A stretch of 64,000 nucleotides of DNA, from assembly GCA_014773175.1 (NCBI GenBank), contig VXCM01000787.1:62001-126000 (forward strand). Reading direction: 5' to 3'. The stretch is from Lucifuga dentata (lineage: Eukaryota; Chordata; Actinopteri; Ophidiiformes; Bythitidae). A model generated the notes under the pieces. It was given only the letters and a program-made list of their open reading frames with translations. It was not told where the DNA came from and searched no databases. Numbering within the stretch: the first letter of the stretch is position 1; the number at the start of each line of letters is the position of its first letter. A program made the position numbers and the translations under genes. This document shows positions 9,935 through 20,935 of this stretch, piece by piece.

Positions 9935-12225
9935 CATTGAGAAGATGGTGAAGCAGGGCATCACACTCTTTTTCAGGAACCAATAAACTGATCAGGTGAC
10001 AGAAAGCAATGCTATGGATGACTTCACCCTCTGATTCCGCCATGCTGTTATATCATTCTATTTTCTTTGCCCTCATCCTCTTCTATTGCTTTTCAATTTG
10101 ACTCTGGGAGTATTCCCTAATATGCAGCAAGAGACAGCATGTTGTGTTTAATACAGATGTTCATTCATCTCTCCAAGGAGATTCAAAAATATGTCATTTA
10201 TTGTGATGGAGTTTCTTTTTCCTCTATGACAGATGGAAAAGCCACTTTTTTGACATGAGCAGTTTCTCACATACTCTGAAAGATTATATATCCACCAGGG
10301 GGCAATGTGAGGCCTGAGACATAAATTGTGCCTGGAGACCCTTAGAAAAATAATAAATGAAATAAAATAAATTTAGATTTAGATATGTAAACAGAAATGG
10401 CAACAGTCAAAGAGATCTGCATTTTTAGGCCCGAAGCAACTTGGACTGATCAGCTTCTTTTCATCACATTACTTTGCTAGTTTTCACTTTTGCTGCTCTG
10501 ATAATGTGACAGAAGTTGTCATTACTGCCCCCCAAGCTTTTTGTTGGTACTGCATATTGCAAATCTTGCAATCTTATAGCATGGATTCTCGAAGATGTGC
10601 ACAACCACGCTTCAAACAGGCAGCCATAATGAGTTAACACAAGTACGGACCTGGCCAATGTGACTTGACACAGCTATATTAAAAGTGACATTATGGTTTA
10701 AATTTACTGCACTCTCTTTTTCTCTCTCGATCTCATTTCTGGCTCTTATCTGAAAGTAATTTCTGCTACTCATTATTTTAGTATGGATTACACATTAGGC
10801 ATATATGTATATGTGCACTTTATTTTCCTCCTCAGTGACTGCAAGAGAGAAACTCTCCAAGATTTTAATCTGTTACCCTTTATTTCATCACTTAACATAC
10901 ACAGCAGAAATAATCTTTATTGATCTACCTTCCAAAATATGACACCACAATACACTGCATTCTCTCCTGGCTATGCTGTGACCTGCTGAAGTGTATCATT
11001 TACAGTATAGTAGCAGATACAGTTTGACAGGCTATAGTGGTGGTAATGACTCTTGGAGCTCTAGTTTTTCCCACTGTTGGTCCCTGCTGTCCTGAATAAG
11101 ACACTCTTTTATCTATTTCTAGTTATGTCTCCCCAGAGACTTCAATCACAGCAGATCTCCAGCTGATTTTCTATGAGTGTTCTCAGAGCATTTGATTTAT
11201 GAATATTTTACTTTTATAACCTTGGATTCTGTTTCACTCTGCTGTAGTTCTTAACTAGCGAGACGAACACGAGAAAGCGCCCTCGAAAGACTTTAATTTG
11301 GTCATGATTTGCCTCTGAGAAAGCTAGCAAAAACACTGTAGGCTAGGCTTTGTGGTTCAGATCTAGTTAAAAGTGTCTCAGTCTGTGTCACTGGGACTTC
11401 ATTCCTCAGAGAGATCTGCATATAGCACAAATACTGTATAAATATTCAAGCTTTGTGAGGAAGAGAATGAATCTATAGCAAAAAAAAAAAAAAAAAAAAA
11501 GAAAAAAGAAAATGAATAAAGAGTAAATAAAACAGAACATATGACCGTTCTATTTTTCCACTTCACTATTATTCATTTCCAGTGGTGTTTCTTTGCTGTG
11601 GACAGAGAGTCAGCAGCTCCAATATCTATTCATACATGAGTAAGAGAAGGAAGAAAAGAGATGATCAATAGCCAGTTAAAGGAGAGCAGTGAAATTTGTT
11701 GAGAATTTTGGTTCCATTGTTCTGCTGTCTCAAACAACAACAGATGAAGAGAAGTGGCCATGAGGATGATGGTTCATCAATTCATAGCTGCAGCGAATAA
11801 ACATGGTTTTATACTGTATATTATATGAGAAAAGTAGTAGCAGAAATAAAGCAGAAGTAGGTATGAATTTGTGAAATTGTCCACAAGAGATCATTAATAA
11901 TGTCAACTGTTAATACACAAGACAATCCTGGCAAATTTCCTAGTATCCTGAACAATACATGGTTCAGTACAGCTAACTGTAGCACTGTAAAAAGTTAAAC
12001 AGACTGAAAGAAAACTGGGGGCAGCATTAGAGTGGCTGGGGTAAGAGAAAATCTAAGCTTCTCTAATTTACCTTTATGCTTGTGGCAGCTAAATTGCATT
12101 TTTTCTGACAGACATAATTCAGCTCTGAGAGAAACCCTGGATGACCACAATGAATGTAAGGATCCATATCATCTGCAAACATAAATATGCACATTCACAG
12201 TCAAATCTGAATGGATAGTTGTGTG

Positions 12226-12226
<1 letters not shown>
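9935..12226. other. No gene seen; single-copy-like DNA
   Basis: No repeat family or coding signal was recognised in this 2.3-kb stretch apart from a poly-A run near 11481-11500. Its lack of repeats makes it a fair place to look for conserved non-coding sequence. Confidence 0.5.
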
Positions 12227-12262
<36 letters not shown>

Positions 12263-12267
12263 NGTGT
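12227..12267. repeat. (TG)n microsatellite with one-base gap
   Basis: TG tract with N at 12263, so its true length is unknown. Confidence 0.95.
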
Positions 12268-14125
12268 TATTGAGGGTAGATGGAGGAACCCTGGTCTTTT
12301 GTATCTTGGGACAAGATCTTTGTAGCCATGCATGCTATTGCCAGAAGATTTACAGTATATTAAAACTGTAGTGTTTCATTCTGCTTGAAAGATTTTAAAA
12401 TTTATTTGGACAACCTTTTAGATTTTGTCAGACATTTCTGTCAGAGATGACAGAGGAAATATCCAAAGGCCAGCATAATTTTTTTCTCACTGGTATTTTT
12501 ACAGCAAGAACAATTCTATGTACAGTATTTGCATTCTGTAAGACATATGCTACATGCTAGTTTGCATTTGCTTTCACTCATCTACCCACCTATTGTACAA
12601 ATATACACAGGAAGTCATGTATGTCAAATGCATATGAGGCACTCACCCATGAACAAGTTGGTAGTGGTAGCATATTTGTGAAAAGCAAAAAACAAATATC
12701 ACATGCTAAATTATCCTGCACATAAATTACTTAGTACTTAAATTACTTATTAAATTACTAAGAATGCAAGATCCTCAAATCAATTAATTACATTTTTGAT
12801 ATGATATTTGATTTGGGGCTGATTTTCTTGTGATATATTAATATTCATATTCCATTTTATTTTCATTAGAACTTACAGTATAATCTAAAAATGGCATAGA
12901 CACCAGGATAACAGTTAAGCTTCATTGTTTAGTTGGAATAAAACATCAAACTCTTACATGTAAGTATCAACATTTTATTTCCAAGTCTTTTAACGTCTTT
13001 CGCCATTCCATACAGCTAAATCGAGATGATTCATTTCAATGCATGTTTCCTAGAAATATTACCTTAAAAAAAAAACAAACAAAAAAAACAAGAATTAAAT
13101 TAAATTGCTTAACAGGGCACACAGGTGAGAGTCCTGAAGAACAAAGTGAACCAAGAAACAAGAGAGAGATTTACACAGCAGCCTCTCACTTCCAGCCTCC
13201 AAAGTTTAAAGCGCTGAATGTCTGTGAGCTGCATAAAGCACAGTGACATGACAGTTTAATAAAGTTAAAAGGTTTCTGCTGTGGAGTTTCAGATCTATAC
13301 TCCAGACTGCCATGGTCAGACATCTATCAGAGCAATACATGGCAGAGGAGAGAGAAGAAGTGGAGAAAAAAGGTACTTTCTGCCCTCCAAATTTGTTTGG
13401 GCTTCTAATTAATAGGCACAGAAGTGAAAGTCCTGAAGAGTTCTGGAGGAGAGGCATGCATTTGAGTCATACAATGTATATACTGGAGTTATAAAACGCC
13501 ATTTGGCTTTAACAAATACTCTTATATACTAATCCAACTAGCACTAAAGACAAATAATCAGTCAGGATTTTATCTGAACCAGGTCTAACAGACCTGGACA
13601 GGTCACAAGTCTCATGCAAATTGTGTGATAACAAAAATCTTACAAGTTCTTTCCATGCCACATGTGCAAGATGGTAGTAGTAAAATATTAGTTGGAATCT
13701 GTATCAGAGTATACGATATCAAGTTTGACGTGCACCACATTTACCGATGAATCAGTGTTATGGTGACGCGTTCAAGTGTATAGAGTGATCAACTTGTTAT
13801 CTATTTGGTTGGTTTATATGAAGGTTATGCAGCAGTCAGATAGATGGTGAGATTTTCTGACTGTGTGAAGCTGTCACAGTTTGTTGCAGGCTGTCTTTTG
13901 TCACAAGAGCGTTAAATTGGCTGTCGGCGGATGTGTCTCCAATGACAATCTAGGATAATCGTTTTGGCATGATGATGAAAGATCTGAATGTGATTTCCTT
14001 AATTGTTAACTTTTGTCTGCAAAAGCCCAAAATTGCAGTCAGTAGGAGCCTTACGACTTAAAATGTTTGTGATATTCTAGTGCTGTATGGTGTTCTTGAG
14101 TGCCATGAAAGGCACCAACAAAACC
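12268..14125. other. No gene seen
   Basis: AT-rich. Two short related phrases, GAGAGTCCTGAAGAACAAAG near 13127 and GTGAAAGTCCTGAAGAGTTC near 13425, hint at a weak local duplication. No supported exon. Confidence 0.5.
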
Positions 14126-14130
14126 TATTA

Positions 14131-14170
<40 letters not shown>

Positions 14171-14190
14171 TACTACTACCACTACTACAA
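14126..14190. repeat. (TTA)n-(CTA)n microsatellite
   Basis: TTA array changing to TAC/ACC triplets at its right end. Poly-leucine and poly-isoleucine frames through it are artefacts. Confidence 0.95.
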
Positions 14191-14819
14191 CTATATGCAG
14201 GGAGTCCTGGTGTTCACAATATCCTCTTAGAGAAATGGGATAAAATTGGAAACACATTAAAATAACTAATGTACAGCCACTGTTGTGCAGCTCCCCATAC
14301 ATCAGCCCATGTACTATTTAGGAAATACTGTGGGTTGTTTTTGATGTAAGAAAATATTGGATAAGATGGAGGTCAAGCCTGTTATTTTGTATCTGAATGC
14401 AAGATCGCAATTATACCATGGATACTTACAAAAAGAAAGGCTTCTTTTCAAATTTTAAAGCTTGTTTGAATGCAGTTTTACCCATGGTAACATTAGTTTC
14501 GTCAGAATTAACCTGAAAACATAGCATGAAGCATAGTGTTGCTATGGTTACTATCTTGCACCCTGATTAGAACTGTGGCTAAACTGTTGCCTGGAATTAT
14601 GGTTTACAGTATCCATGGTTTAAGTAGAAATACTAGTAAACACTGACTTAGAATTATGTAATTACAAGGGAAAAAGAAAGATTCAAAAACCACAAATGCG
14701 TCACTAGCATCCATGATATGTGGTAGAACTGTAGATGATAAGTAGAAACATATTTATAATCATTCATGTGTTACATTGCAAACATTAACATTATTATATA
14801 TTATAACATTTGTTATGCT
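14191..14819. other. No gene seen
   Basis: AT-rich DNA with no recognised repeat or coding signal. Confidence 0.5.
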
Positions 14820-14845
14820 GGTGACAGCCATGTATGGCTGTCACC
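14820..14845. repeat. Perfect hairpin, 11-bp stem
   Basis: GGTGACAGCCA, loop TGTA, then the exact reverse complement. Confidence 0.9.
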
Positions 14846-15484
14846 ACATGGCTGGAATTCCACAAACAAGTTGCAGCTGGTCAAACTCAACAAAATCCAC
14901 TGTAAGAGCAAACTGGAGGCAGAAGTAGGAAAAGGTTGGGACACAATTCTGCATCGGATTTTGAAAAGTAAAGTGTATATCCAGCACACTAGCAATGTTG
15001 GCTAGTGGGAAATATATGCAGCAGAGAATATCATTATAGGTTTTTAGAGTGTTTAGTACAGGAGTTGAAGAGTCCTATGGTAGAAGAAAATGTGGTGAAA
15101 GTTGCCCTGGTGCAACAAATTTGCTCCCTGCTACTATATTTATATGCTGCTATAGTTACAGACTAATCACAGATGAGACTAATAAGCTGTGTTTCAAACT
15201 CAGGACCAAATGAAAAAATACTTCTGATGTTCTTATACCTGTTGAAAATTTTTCTAGATCTCAATGAACTCAAAGGATGGTGTAACTATAAGACTTTTTT
15301 CTAAAATCTTTCCAAAATCTTTTACATATTTTACTTGCTACCAAATAGGAATTAGTGTAGGGAAAAAAAATGTGTCCATGTAGACTGCAGCTGTCTAAGG
15401 TGTGATGAACAGGTTGTGGATGTAGTGATGGAAGGTGGGTATCTAGTCTCTGATCAATTAGACTTGCTGTAAAACAGGAACACT
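14846..15484. other. No gene seen
   Basis: AT-rich, no repeat recognised. Confidence 0.5.
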
Positions 15485-15519
15485 AATTCAACAAAGACAA
15501 GCATTGTCTTTGTTGAATT
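15485..15519. repeat. Perfect hairpin, 16-bp stem
   Basis: AATTCAACAAAGACAA, loop GCA, then the exact reverse complement. The very short loop and lack of mismatches make chance unlikely. No flanking transposon features were seen. Confidence 0.95.
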
Positions 15520-15686
15520 ATTTCCATCAGCAATGAGTCATGGTATTCAGTTGTTATAGAACTGACCAAAGCACCCACTGGGCCAGCATGTTGTGGGGTC
15601 ATTTTTCTAGATCCATCCTTCTGTCAAGTTCACATGTTGTATCTTTACTTGACAATCACTCTGCCATAATAAATGATTAACCCACC

Positions 15687-16553
15687 TAGGGCTGGATGAT
15701 ATAAACAATATATAATCACATTGCGATATAAAAAAAAATTTAAATATAAAAAGAGGACATCAATATAACGTCGATAGAAAATAGTGCTTGAATACAGTAA
15801 GTTAATGACAGCTCAAGCAACCAATAGCTTGTCAGAACTGGAACAAACTAGCCAATCTGTTGGCAGTGTCATAATAACAGCCCACCCACTCCTCAAAGCA
15901 GCATTCTGCTAAATGGTGAACGCCGCAGCCCATGTGGTGATATGTGAGCAAAAGTCAGACAAAAATGTCAGAAAGCGATGAATCTTCAGAGGAAAAAATA
16001 TCAAATGATGAGGAAGAAAGTAACAGCTCAACAGCTGTTACTGACCTAAAGAAACTGGATGTTGTGGATAAGCAAGGTAAAAAAAATAAACAAATAAATA
16101 AATAAATTGTCAGCGGTGTGGCGTCATTTTGGTTATTTAAAGTCTGACACAAAACAAAGTGGTGATGTTCATGTAAAATTTGCCAAAAACCAGTGCTGAC
16201 GAAGCACGGCTGTACAAAAAACTTATTTTACCATCTGAAGTGTTGCCATCCAATTGAACACACAGAAAGCAACCGCTTACAGGGTCACACGGCAGTGACT
16301 TCAAGCCTGTTCCCCAGGACAAGCAGCAAAGCACTCAGAGACACTCCATGCCAACAAACTACCATACAGTCTGCTTTTTCTACTGTCACACCATATGACC
16401 AAAAAACAAACAAACAAACAAAAAGACATCACAAGTGCTGTAGCTTTTTTTTTTTTTTTTTTTTTTTTTGATTGGAAAAGATATGATGCCAATACAGATG
16501 GCTGAAAAAGAGAGAGATTTAGGATGCTGATTAAAGTATTAAAGTTATTATGT
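15687..16553 (+). mobile_element. hAT transposon, left end present, right end lost
   Basis: The left end TAGGGCTGGATGATATAAAC resembles common hAT termini (TAGGGCTGGGCGATAT type). Downstream lie pieces of a BED-finger transposase gene. No matching right inverted end was found before unrelated sequence near 16700, so the element is truncated. A poly-T run at about 16445-16469 and small A/T-rich insertions break it further. Confidence 0.75.
15965..16553 (+). pseudogene. hAT (BED-finger) transposase remnant
   Basis: ATG at 15965 opens an acidic N terminus (MSESDESSEEKISNDEEE...) that ends in an AAAT-rich insertion. At about 16112 the BED domain starts (SAVWRHFGYLKSDTKQS). A frame change follows, then LTKHGCTKNLFYHLKCCHP, which carries the second half of the finger. 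In the first half the expected C-x2-C metal ligands are missing. A further fragment near 16479-16553 (KDMMPIQMAEKE, then in a shifted frame FRMLIKVL) matches the middle of ZBED-like hAT transposases. At least two frameshifts are present and the catalytic core and C terminus are absent, so it is non-functional. Confidence 0.8.
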
Positions 16554-16719
16554 ATTAAGGATGACTGCAATTTGCAGTTTTTCAGTTCATACAGTTGTTG
16601 GTTATTTTTTTAATGTTCAGAACATGCATAAATAAAATGAATCTTAAGTTCAAGTAACCTTGAAATGCAGCAGAATCAAATTTATATTGTAAATATCAAT
16701 ACCAAGGTTCAGGAGGGAG

Positions 16720-16990
16720 GACTCAAATGCAGGTTCAGACAATGTAAAGTAGTGCAGGCAAAACAACTTACAAAAAAAAAAAAAAAAANAAAAAAAAAAA
16801 AAAAACATCAGAAAACCAACTAAACGACAATCTGGCAGACAACAAAATAACTATGGGTAGTTGGATTGGATTGACCAGAGGTGACAGATAACTGACGGGA
16901 AACTTAAACAATGACCAGAAGTAAAACTAACAGAACAGCAAGGAGACACCAGTTAACAAAATAAAACAGAAAGTGACTAAACAAAGAACG
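16720..16990 (+). repeat. Degenerate dispersed teleost repeat with poly-A gap
   Basis: The order AGGACTCAAATGCAGGTTCAGA, poly-A, AACCAACTAAACGACA, then repeated AAAACAGAAAG-type phrases matches, from memory, a frequent fish interspersed repeat (GGACCCAAGTGCAGGACTCAGA...AAAACAGGAAG). N at 16789 lies inside the poly-A run. The family was not assigned. Confidence 0.35.
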
Positions 16991-17448
16991 GATTGTAACA
17001 ATATTGTGATTAAAAAAAAATATATATATAGATATTGTTTAGGTCTAATCCCACCTTTTTGTGTTTCAAGAGTTGCACTATGGTAGAGTATAATACTACC
17101 ATTATACAGTAAAATGGCTGCATCACATTTTCTTTTGATGTGAGTTGTTTTGATGATGAAACTAGATGAAATGTAAAAGAACTTACATTTCTCAAAAAAG
17201 AGCAAGTACACACATGTGACTTGCACACGACACAGCACAAACACACACACGCACACACAGACACACACAAACCCACTAGCATCTTCAACAAGACCAACAT
17301 CTATCTTTAACATATGGGGATATGCAATCCAATTTAGAATGAAGGAGAGTGGCGAGAGAAGGATGACCAAAAGAATTTCAGTTTTCAAATCATTAAGCTG
17401 TAGGAAGTTCTATACCATCCAACATTTAATATCAGAAAGACCAGTAAT
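16991..17448. other. No gene seen; CA-rich tract
   Basis: An imperfect CA-rich tract lies at about 17226-17270. The 153-codon minus-strand frame across here is low complexity, has no known domain and is not called. The last 120 bases may be LINE sequence adjoining the next feature. Confidence 0.5.
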
Positions 17449-17640
17449 TCAATTTGCTGGTTCTTCTGGTTCCACTGTGAGGTAGAACTGGGCATCATCG
17501 GCATAAGAATGAAATTGATGTAGGGTAAGCAAAGAGACAGAAACCAAAATTGGACCTAGAACTGAACCCTGGGGGATCCCACAGGAGTGAGGGACTGTGG
17601 AGGGGAATGCTGCTCCAAATGCCTCTTCAGAAGCTTTTAC
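17449..17640 (-). pseudogene. LINE reverse transcriptase fragment (L2/Rex1-like)
   Basis: On the minus strand the frame reads CGIPQGSVLGPI and then, about 13 residues later, FHSYADDAQFYL. GIPQGSVLGP and the YADD active-site box (17494-17505) are hallmark reverse transcriptase motifs of non-LTR retrotransposons. The spacing between them is shorter than the usual 25-30 residues, so an internal deletion is likely. No other reverse transcriptase blocks remain nearby, so this is a dead fragment. Confidence 0.85.
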
Positions 17641-17739
17641 AGCTGAGATATACAGGACGATGAAGCATTTTAGTCGATAGCAATCCCAAAAAATCAACAG
17701 ACAACAGACATAGGGCGGAATTCATAAAACACAGAGACA
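17641..17739. other. Short spacer
   Basis: Nothing recognised between the LINE fragment and the family B copy. Confidence 0.4.
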
Positions 17740-18378
17740 AGACTTAAAGTGTCAATACAGGCAAATATCATCACACAATCATGTTCCCTCATTCATAAAC
17801 ACCCGTTAAAGCATCTTTTAGCATTTCCTTTAAAAGAGGCAAATGGTATTTCCTTATTAACATGTCAGGGAAAACACATAAAACACACTGTCATGCAAAA
17901 GTTAAGACCTGTTTCAGTCTGGTGGTAAATTTCAGAGGTAAAACATCTGGGTGACATTTTAAACTGCATTTGGTTCATTTGATATTTATGTCCACACAGT
18001 TGACCAGTCGGTTTATTTAATTGGAGTGTTTTGATCCTATCTTGCACACATTCTGCACTGAAGCTGTTCCTCAAACCTCATCCACATACACCACACCCAC
18101 CTCCTGGGCACTGGACTTCCTGCCTCTATCATAGATAATTTAGGTTTTCTTTGCTGAGTTAACATGTCAAGTTTGTCTTGACACCAGAGGAAGCAGTATA
18201 AAGTCTGGCTCTTAAATGTGAAGCAGCTCATTAATGTGCCTATCTTCACTGGCTTTTACCTGAGACACCCCTTACAATGGCAATTACAGTAATGGGACAA
18301 CAATGTGCTGATTAACATAAGGGAAACTTTATGAATGAACTTCAATTATTATAGCACTTATAGTGTGACACTGTGCAG
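17740..18378 (+). repeat. Family B dispersed repeat, copy 2
   Basis: Starts GACTTAAAGTGTCAATACAG and contains CATTCATAAACACCCGTTA, AAGACCTGTTTCAGTCTG, GGCTCTTAAATGTGAAGCAG and CTTCAATTATTATAGCACTT. All are aligned with copy 3 at 53090 and more loosely with copy 1 at 3351. No open frame. Confidence 0.75.
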
Positions 18379-18611
18379 TTACAATATTATTTTAAGTGAA
18401 TTTTGAAATTCATTTTTTTATTTAATTTTTAGGAATTCCAAAGAAACAAGTATTTAAACACCTGTTAAAATTCCATCCCACTGAATATGAATGAAGATAC
18501 AGGAGAATGGATTCAACTTGTTCAGCCAATTTAGCTGCTGAAACTCCTCTCTGTTCTTGTTTTTTGAATTAGATGATTCATTGAAGCCCACCGGATCAGC
18601 TCCACACTAGA
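18379..18611. other. Short AT-rich spacer
   Basis: Nothing recognised. Confidence 0.4.
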
Positions 18612-18639
18612 CTGTGTGTGCGCGCGCGCGTGTGCGTGT

Positions 18640-18673
<34 letters not shown>

Positions 18674-18700
18674 CACGTTTGCCTGGTAGCATGGGATAGN

Positions 18701-18731
<31 letters not shown>

Positions 18732-18757
18732 CACGTTTGCCTGGTAGCATGGGATAG
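18612..18757. repeat. (GT/GC)n microsatellite with gap-flanking duplication
   Basis: GT/GC dinucleotides lead to a 57-bp unit (CG, (TG)n, CCACGTTTGCCTGGTAGC, ATGGGATAG). It occurs at 18643-18699 and again at 18701-18757 around N at 18700. The second copy is probably an assembly artefact. Confidence 0.85.
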
Positions 18758-19734
18758 TCTGCTGGTCAGGGCTTGAAATGAGGTAAAAATGGCTTGACCA
18801 TGTTAGCCGATGGAGTTTACAGCTTGATGCTTGATGGAAACAAAACAAAAACAAAAATCAGACTCTGTAGAATGAAGTGAAACATGATATAAAACATGTG
18901 CTGAACAAAACACTCTGATTACAACAGCATGCCTGGATGTAAGGTAAAATTAAAATAAATAAATAAAAATAAAATAAAATAAATAACAGCTTGGTTTGCA
19001 TTTAGCAGTTTTATTTTTAATCTATGTACTCCAGCAAAGAGAACAACAAAACTGAATCGCATGGGTGGAAACATGAAACACACACTTCTGTCAGAGAGAA
19101 GAATAATACTTCACATGGAAAATAAATGTTTATCTGTGAGTGCAAAAAGGAAAGAGAAGGTGGGAAAGCACACATTTTCTACGACTGTCAGCAGTGACTC
19201 AGAACTGACGAAGAATCTCCAAACTGTGAACGGGAGAAAGAAAACATCAATTTCACAATGATTCAGCATGATTAGTGAAAACCTGAACTTTGTCAACAAC
19301 AGAGAAACAAGAAATTATATTATCATGTTTCTTCTATGTTCTTTTTTTTTTTTTAACCACAAGAGATGGATGTTCTAAGAGCTGAATCTTTATTTGTTTA
19401 TTTAATTTAATTTAATTTTTTTTATGTTCATTCTATAAGGATGAAAGAGTATCTCTAGGAAAACCTAATAGCTCATTGGAACAAATCGTGAAATTCTTTA
19501 AATATATCCAAACAATTCAGGAGACATTTTCATATATCCAAACAACAACTTTATATTACATAAACTGCAAGTGACTTAGACATGGTGTAAGCTTTACAAA
19601 AAATGTACCCTAAACAAATACTGAAAAGGAAACTTAAAGAGGGACATAATTACACAAAAATGTGCATGTTCTTATTTTCATTTAGAGGTCTAAGTCCTTT
19701 GCAATGATTTAACGCATAAGACATTGATCCGCTT
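18758..19734. other. No gene seen
   Basis: A/T-rich with AAATA-type runs at 18950-18985. The motif ATATATCCAAACAA occurs twice near 19501 and 19534. No exon is supported. Confidence 0.5.
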
Positions 19735-19800
19735 CACCTCTCCCTTGCTGCAGCACTACTGTGCATACTGAGTGAAACCATTACTTCTGAGTTACTGTCT
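19735..19800 (+). repeat. Family D fragment
   Basis: CTCCCTTGCTGCAGCACTAC and TGTGCATACTGAGTGAAA match the starts of family D copies at 31715, 33950 and (reversed) 39310. Only this leading part is present. Confidence 0.45.
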
Positions 19801-20935
19801 CTTCATGCTTCCCTCTGCATTTCACATATCGATGTTTTTTTTCACTTCTTAAGAATATTAAGACACTCATGATTGCAGCTGCAATTTCTCAATTTCCATC
19901 CATTCTTACTTTCTTGCTTCTTCCTTTAAATGTCATGATCACAATCCATGTAAAGCTAATGGGCGATAGAGGGCTAATTTTGAGCATAGAAGGCCAATTT
20001 TTTTTGTGCAGCTTATTTTCCCTTTATTTAGAAATAACAAAATGAACACATGGTTGTGATGATGACAAATGCTCTAAGATGATCCCACAGTAGAAACTAA
20101 ATTAAATTCTGCGTTACAAAAACTTCCCAGGTTTAGTGTGTGCAAGGAAATTGTGCCTTGAAATGTCAGCCATGCTGACATTGAAACACATTTTCCAAGA
20201 ACATATTGTCAGAGCTATCATTTTTAACTTTTACACCCTACAGTCCTCACCTGGTCAAGGGATTCTAATCAGAATCTAGCCATTAGCTTGCTAAACTAAC
20301 TTTTGGAATCACTGCTGCCTCTGCTTGGCTGAGCTAAATCCTGCTGCAGCTCAATATTACATTATTCCATATACAGCCAAAGCAGGTGGGTTCAGACTTG
20401 ATAACATCACGTCTATTACTTTGCACTGAAAGGAAAGGATGAGGAAATAAAGGAACAGGTGGTAGAAAAAGAAGAGGAAAGTAAGACAGTGAGATCAAGA
20501 TGAATGATTACTGTATCTACTACATCAATAGATGCCTGGAAAAGCCAAGGAAATGATCATTGCTTACCCAGAAATGCACTGATTAAAGCAACTACTCTAA
20601 TCATGACATCCCATCTGTGCATGCAATTTTGAGCAAAAAATTAATAAATTATTCATGACTCATATCGAGATGTGGAAGAAATGTATCTTTCACACTAGAA
20701 TTTTCCCATCTGGAGGCATTAACTTAATGTATTAAAATCATGACAGTCATGAATATTTTCAGTAAAATACCACCAAGCAGCTGTGATGGATCCTATTTAA
20801 AGTTCTTGTCTTCAGTCCAAGCAGATGGCCGGGCAATGACAATGATAACATGAGGGGAAAAGAGGCTCAACACAGAAGACTATATATATATATATATACA
20901 CACACATACATATATATGTATATATTAGGGATGTG
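19801..20935. other. No gene seen; (TA)n tract at right end
   Basis: AT-rich. An alternating TA/CA tract at about 20881-20935 is the insertion site of the following hAT element. Confidence 0.5.

Noticed and set aside
16927..17388. 153-codon minus-strand open frame
   Set aside because: Low-complexity valine/cysteine run from a CA tract, hydrophobic filler and no domain; flanks are repeats.
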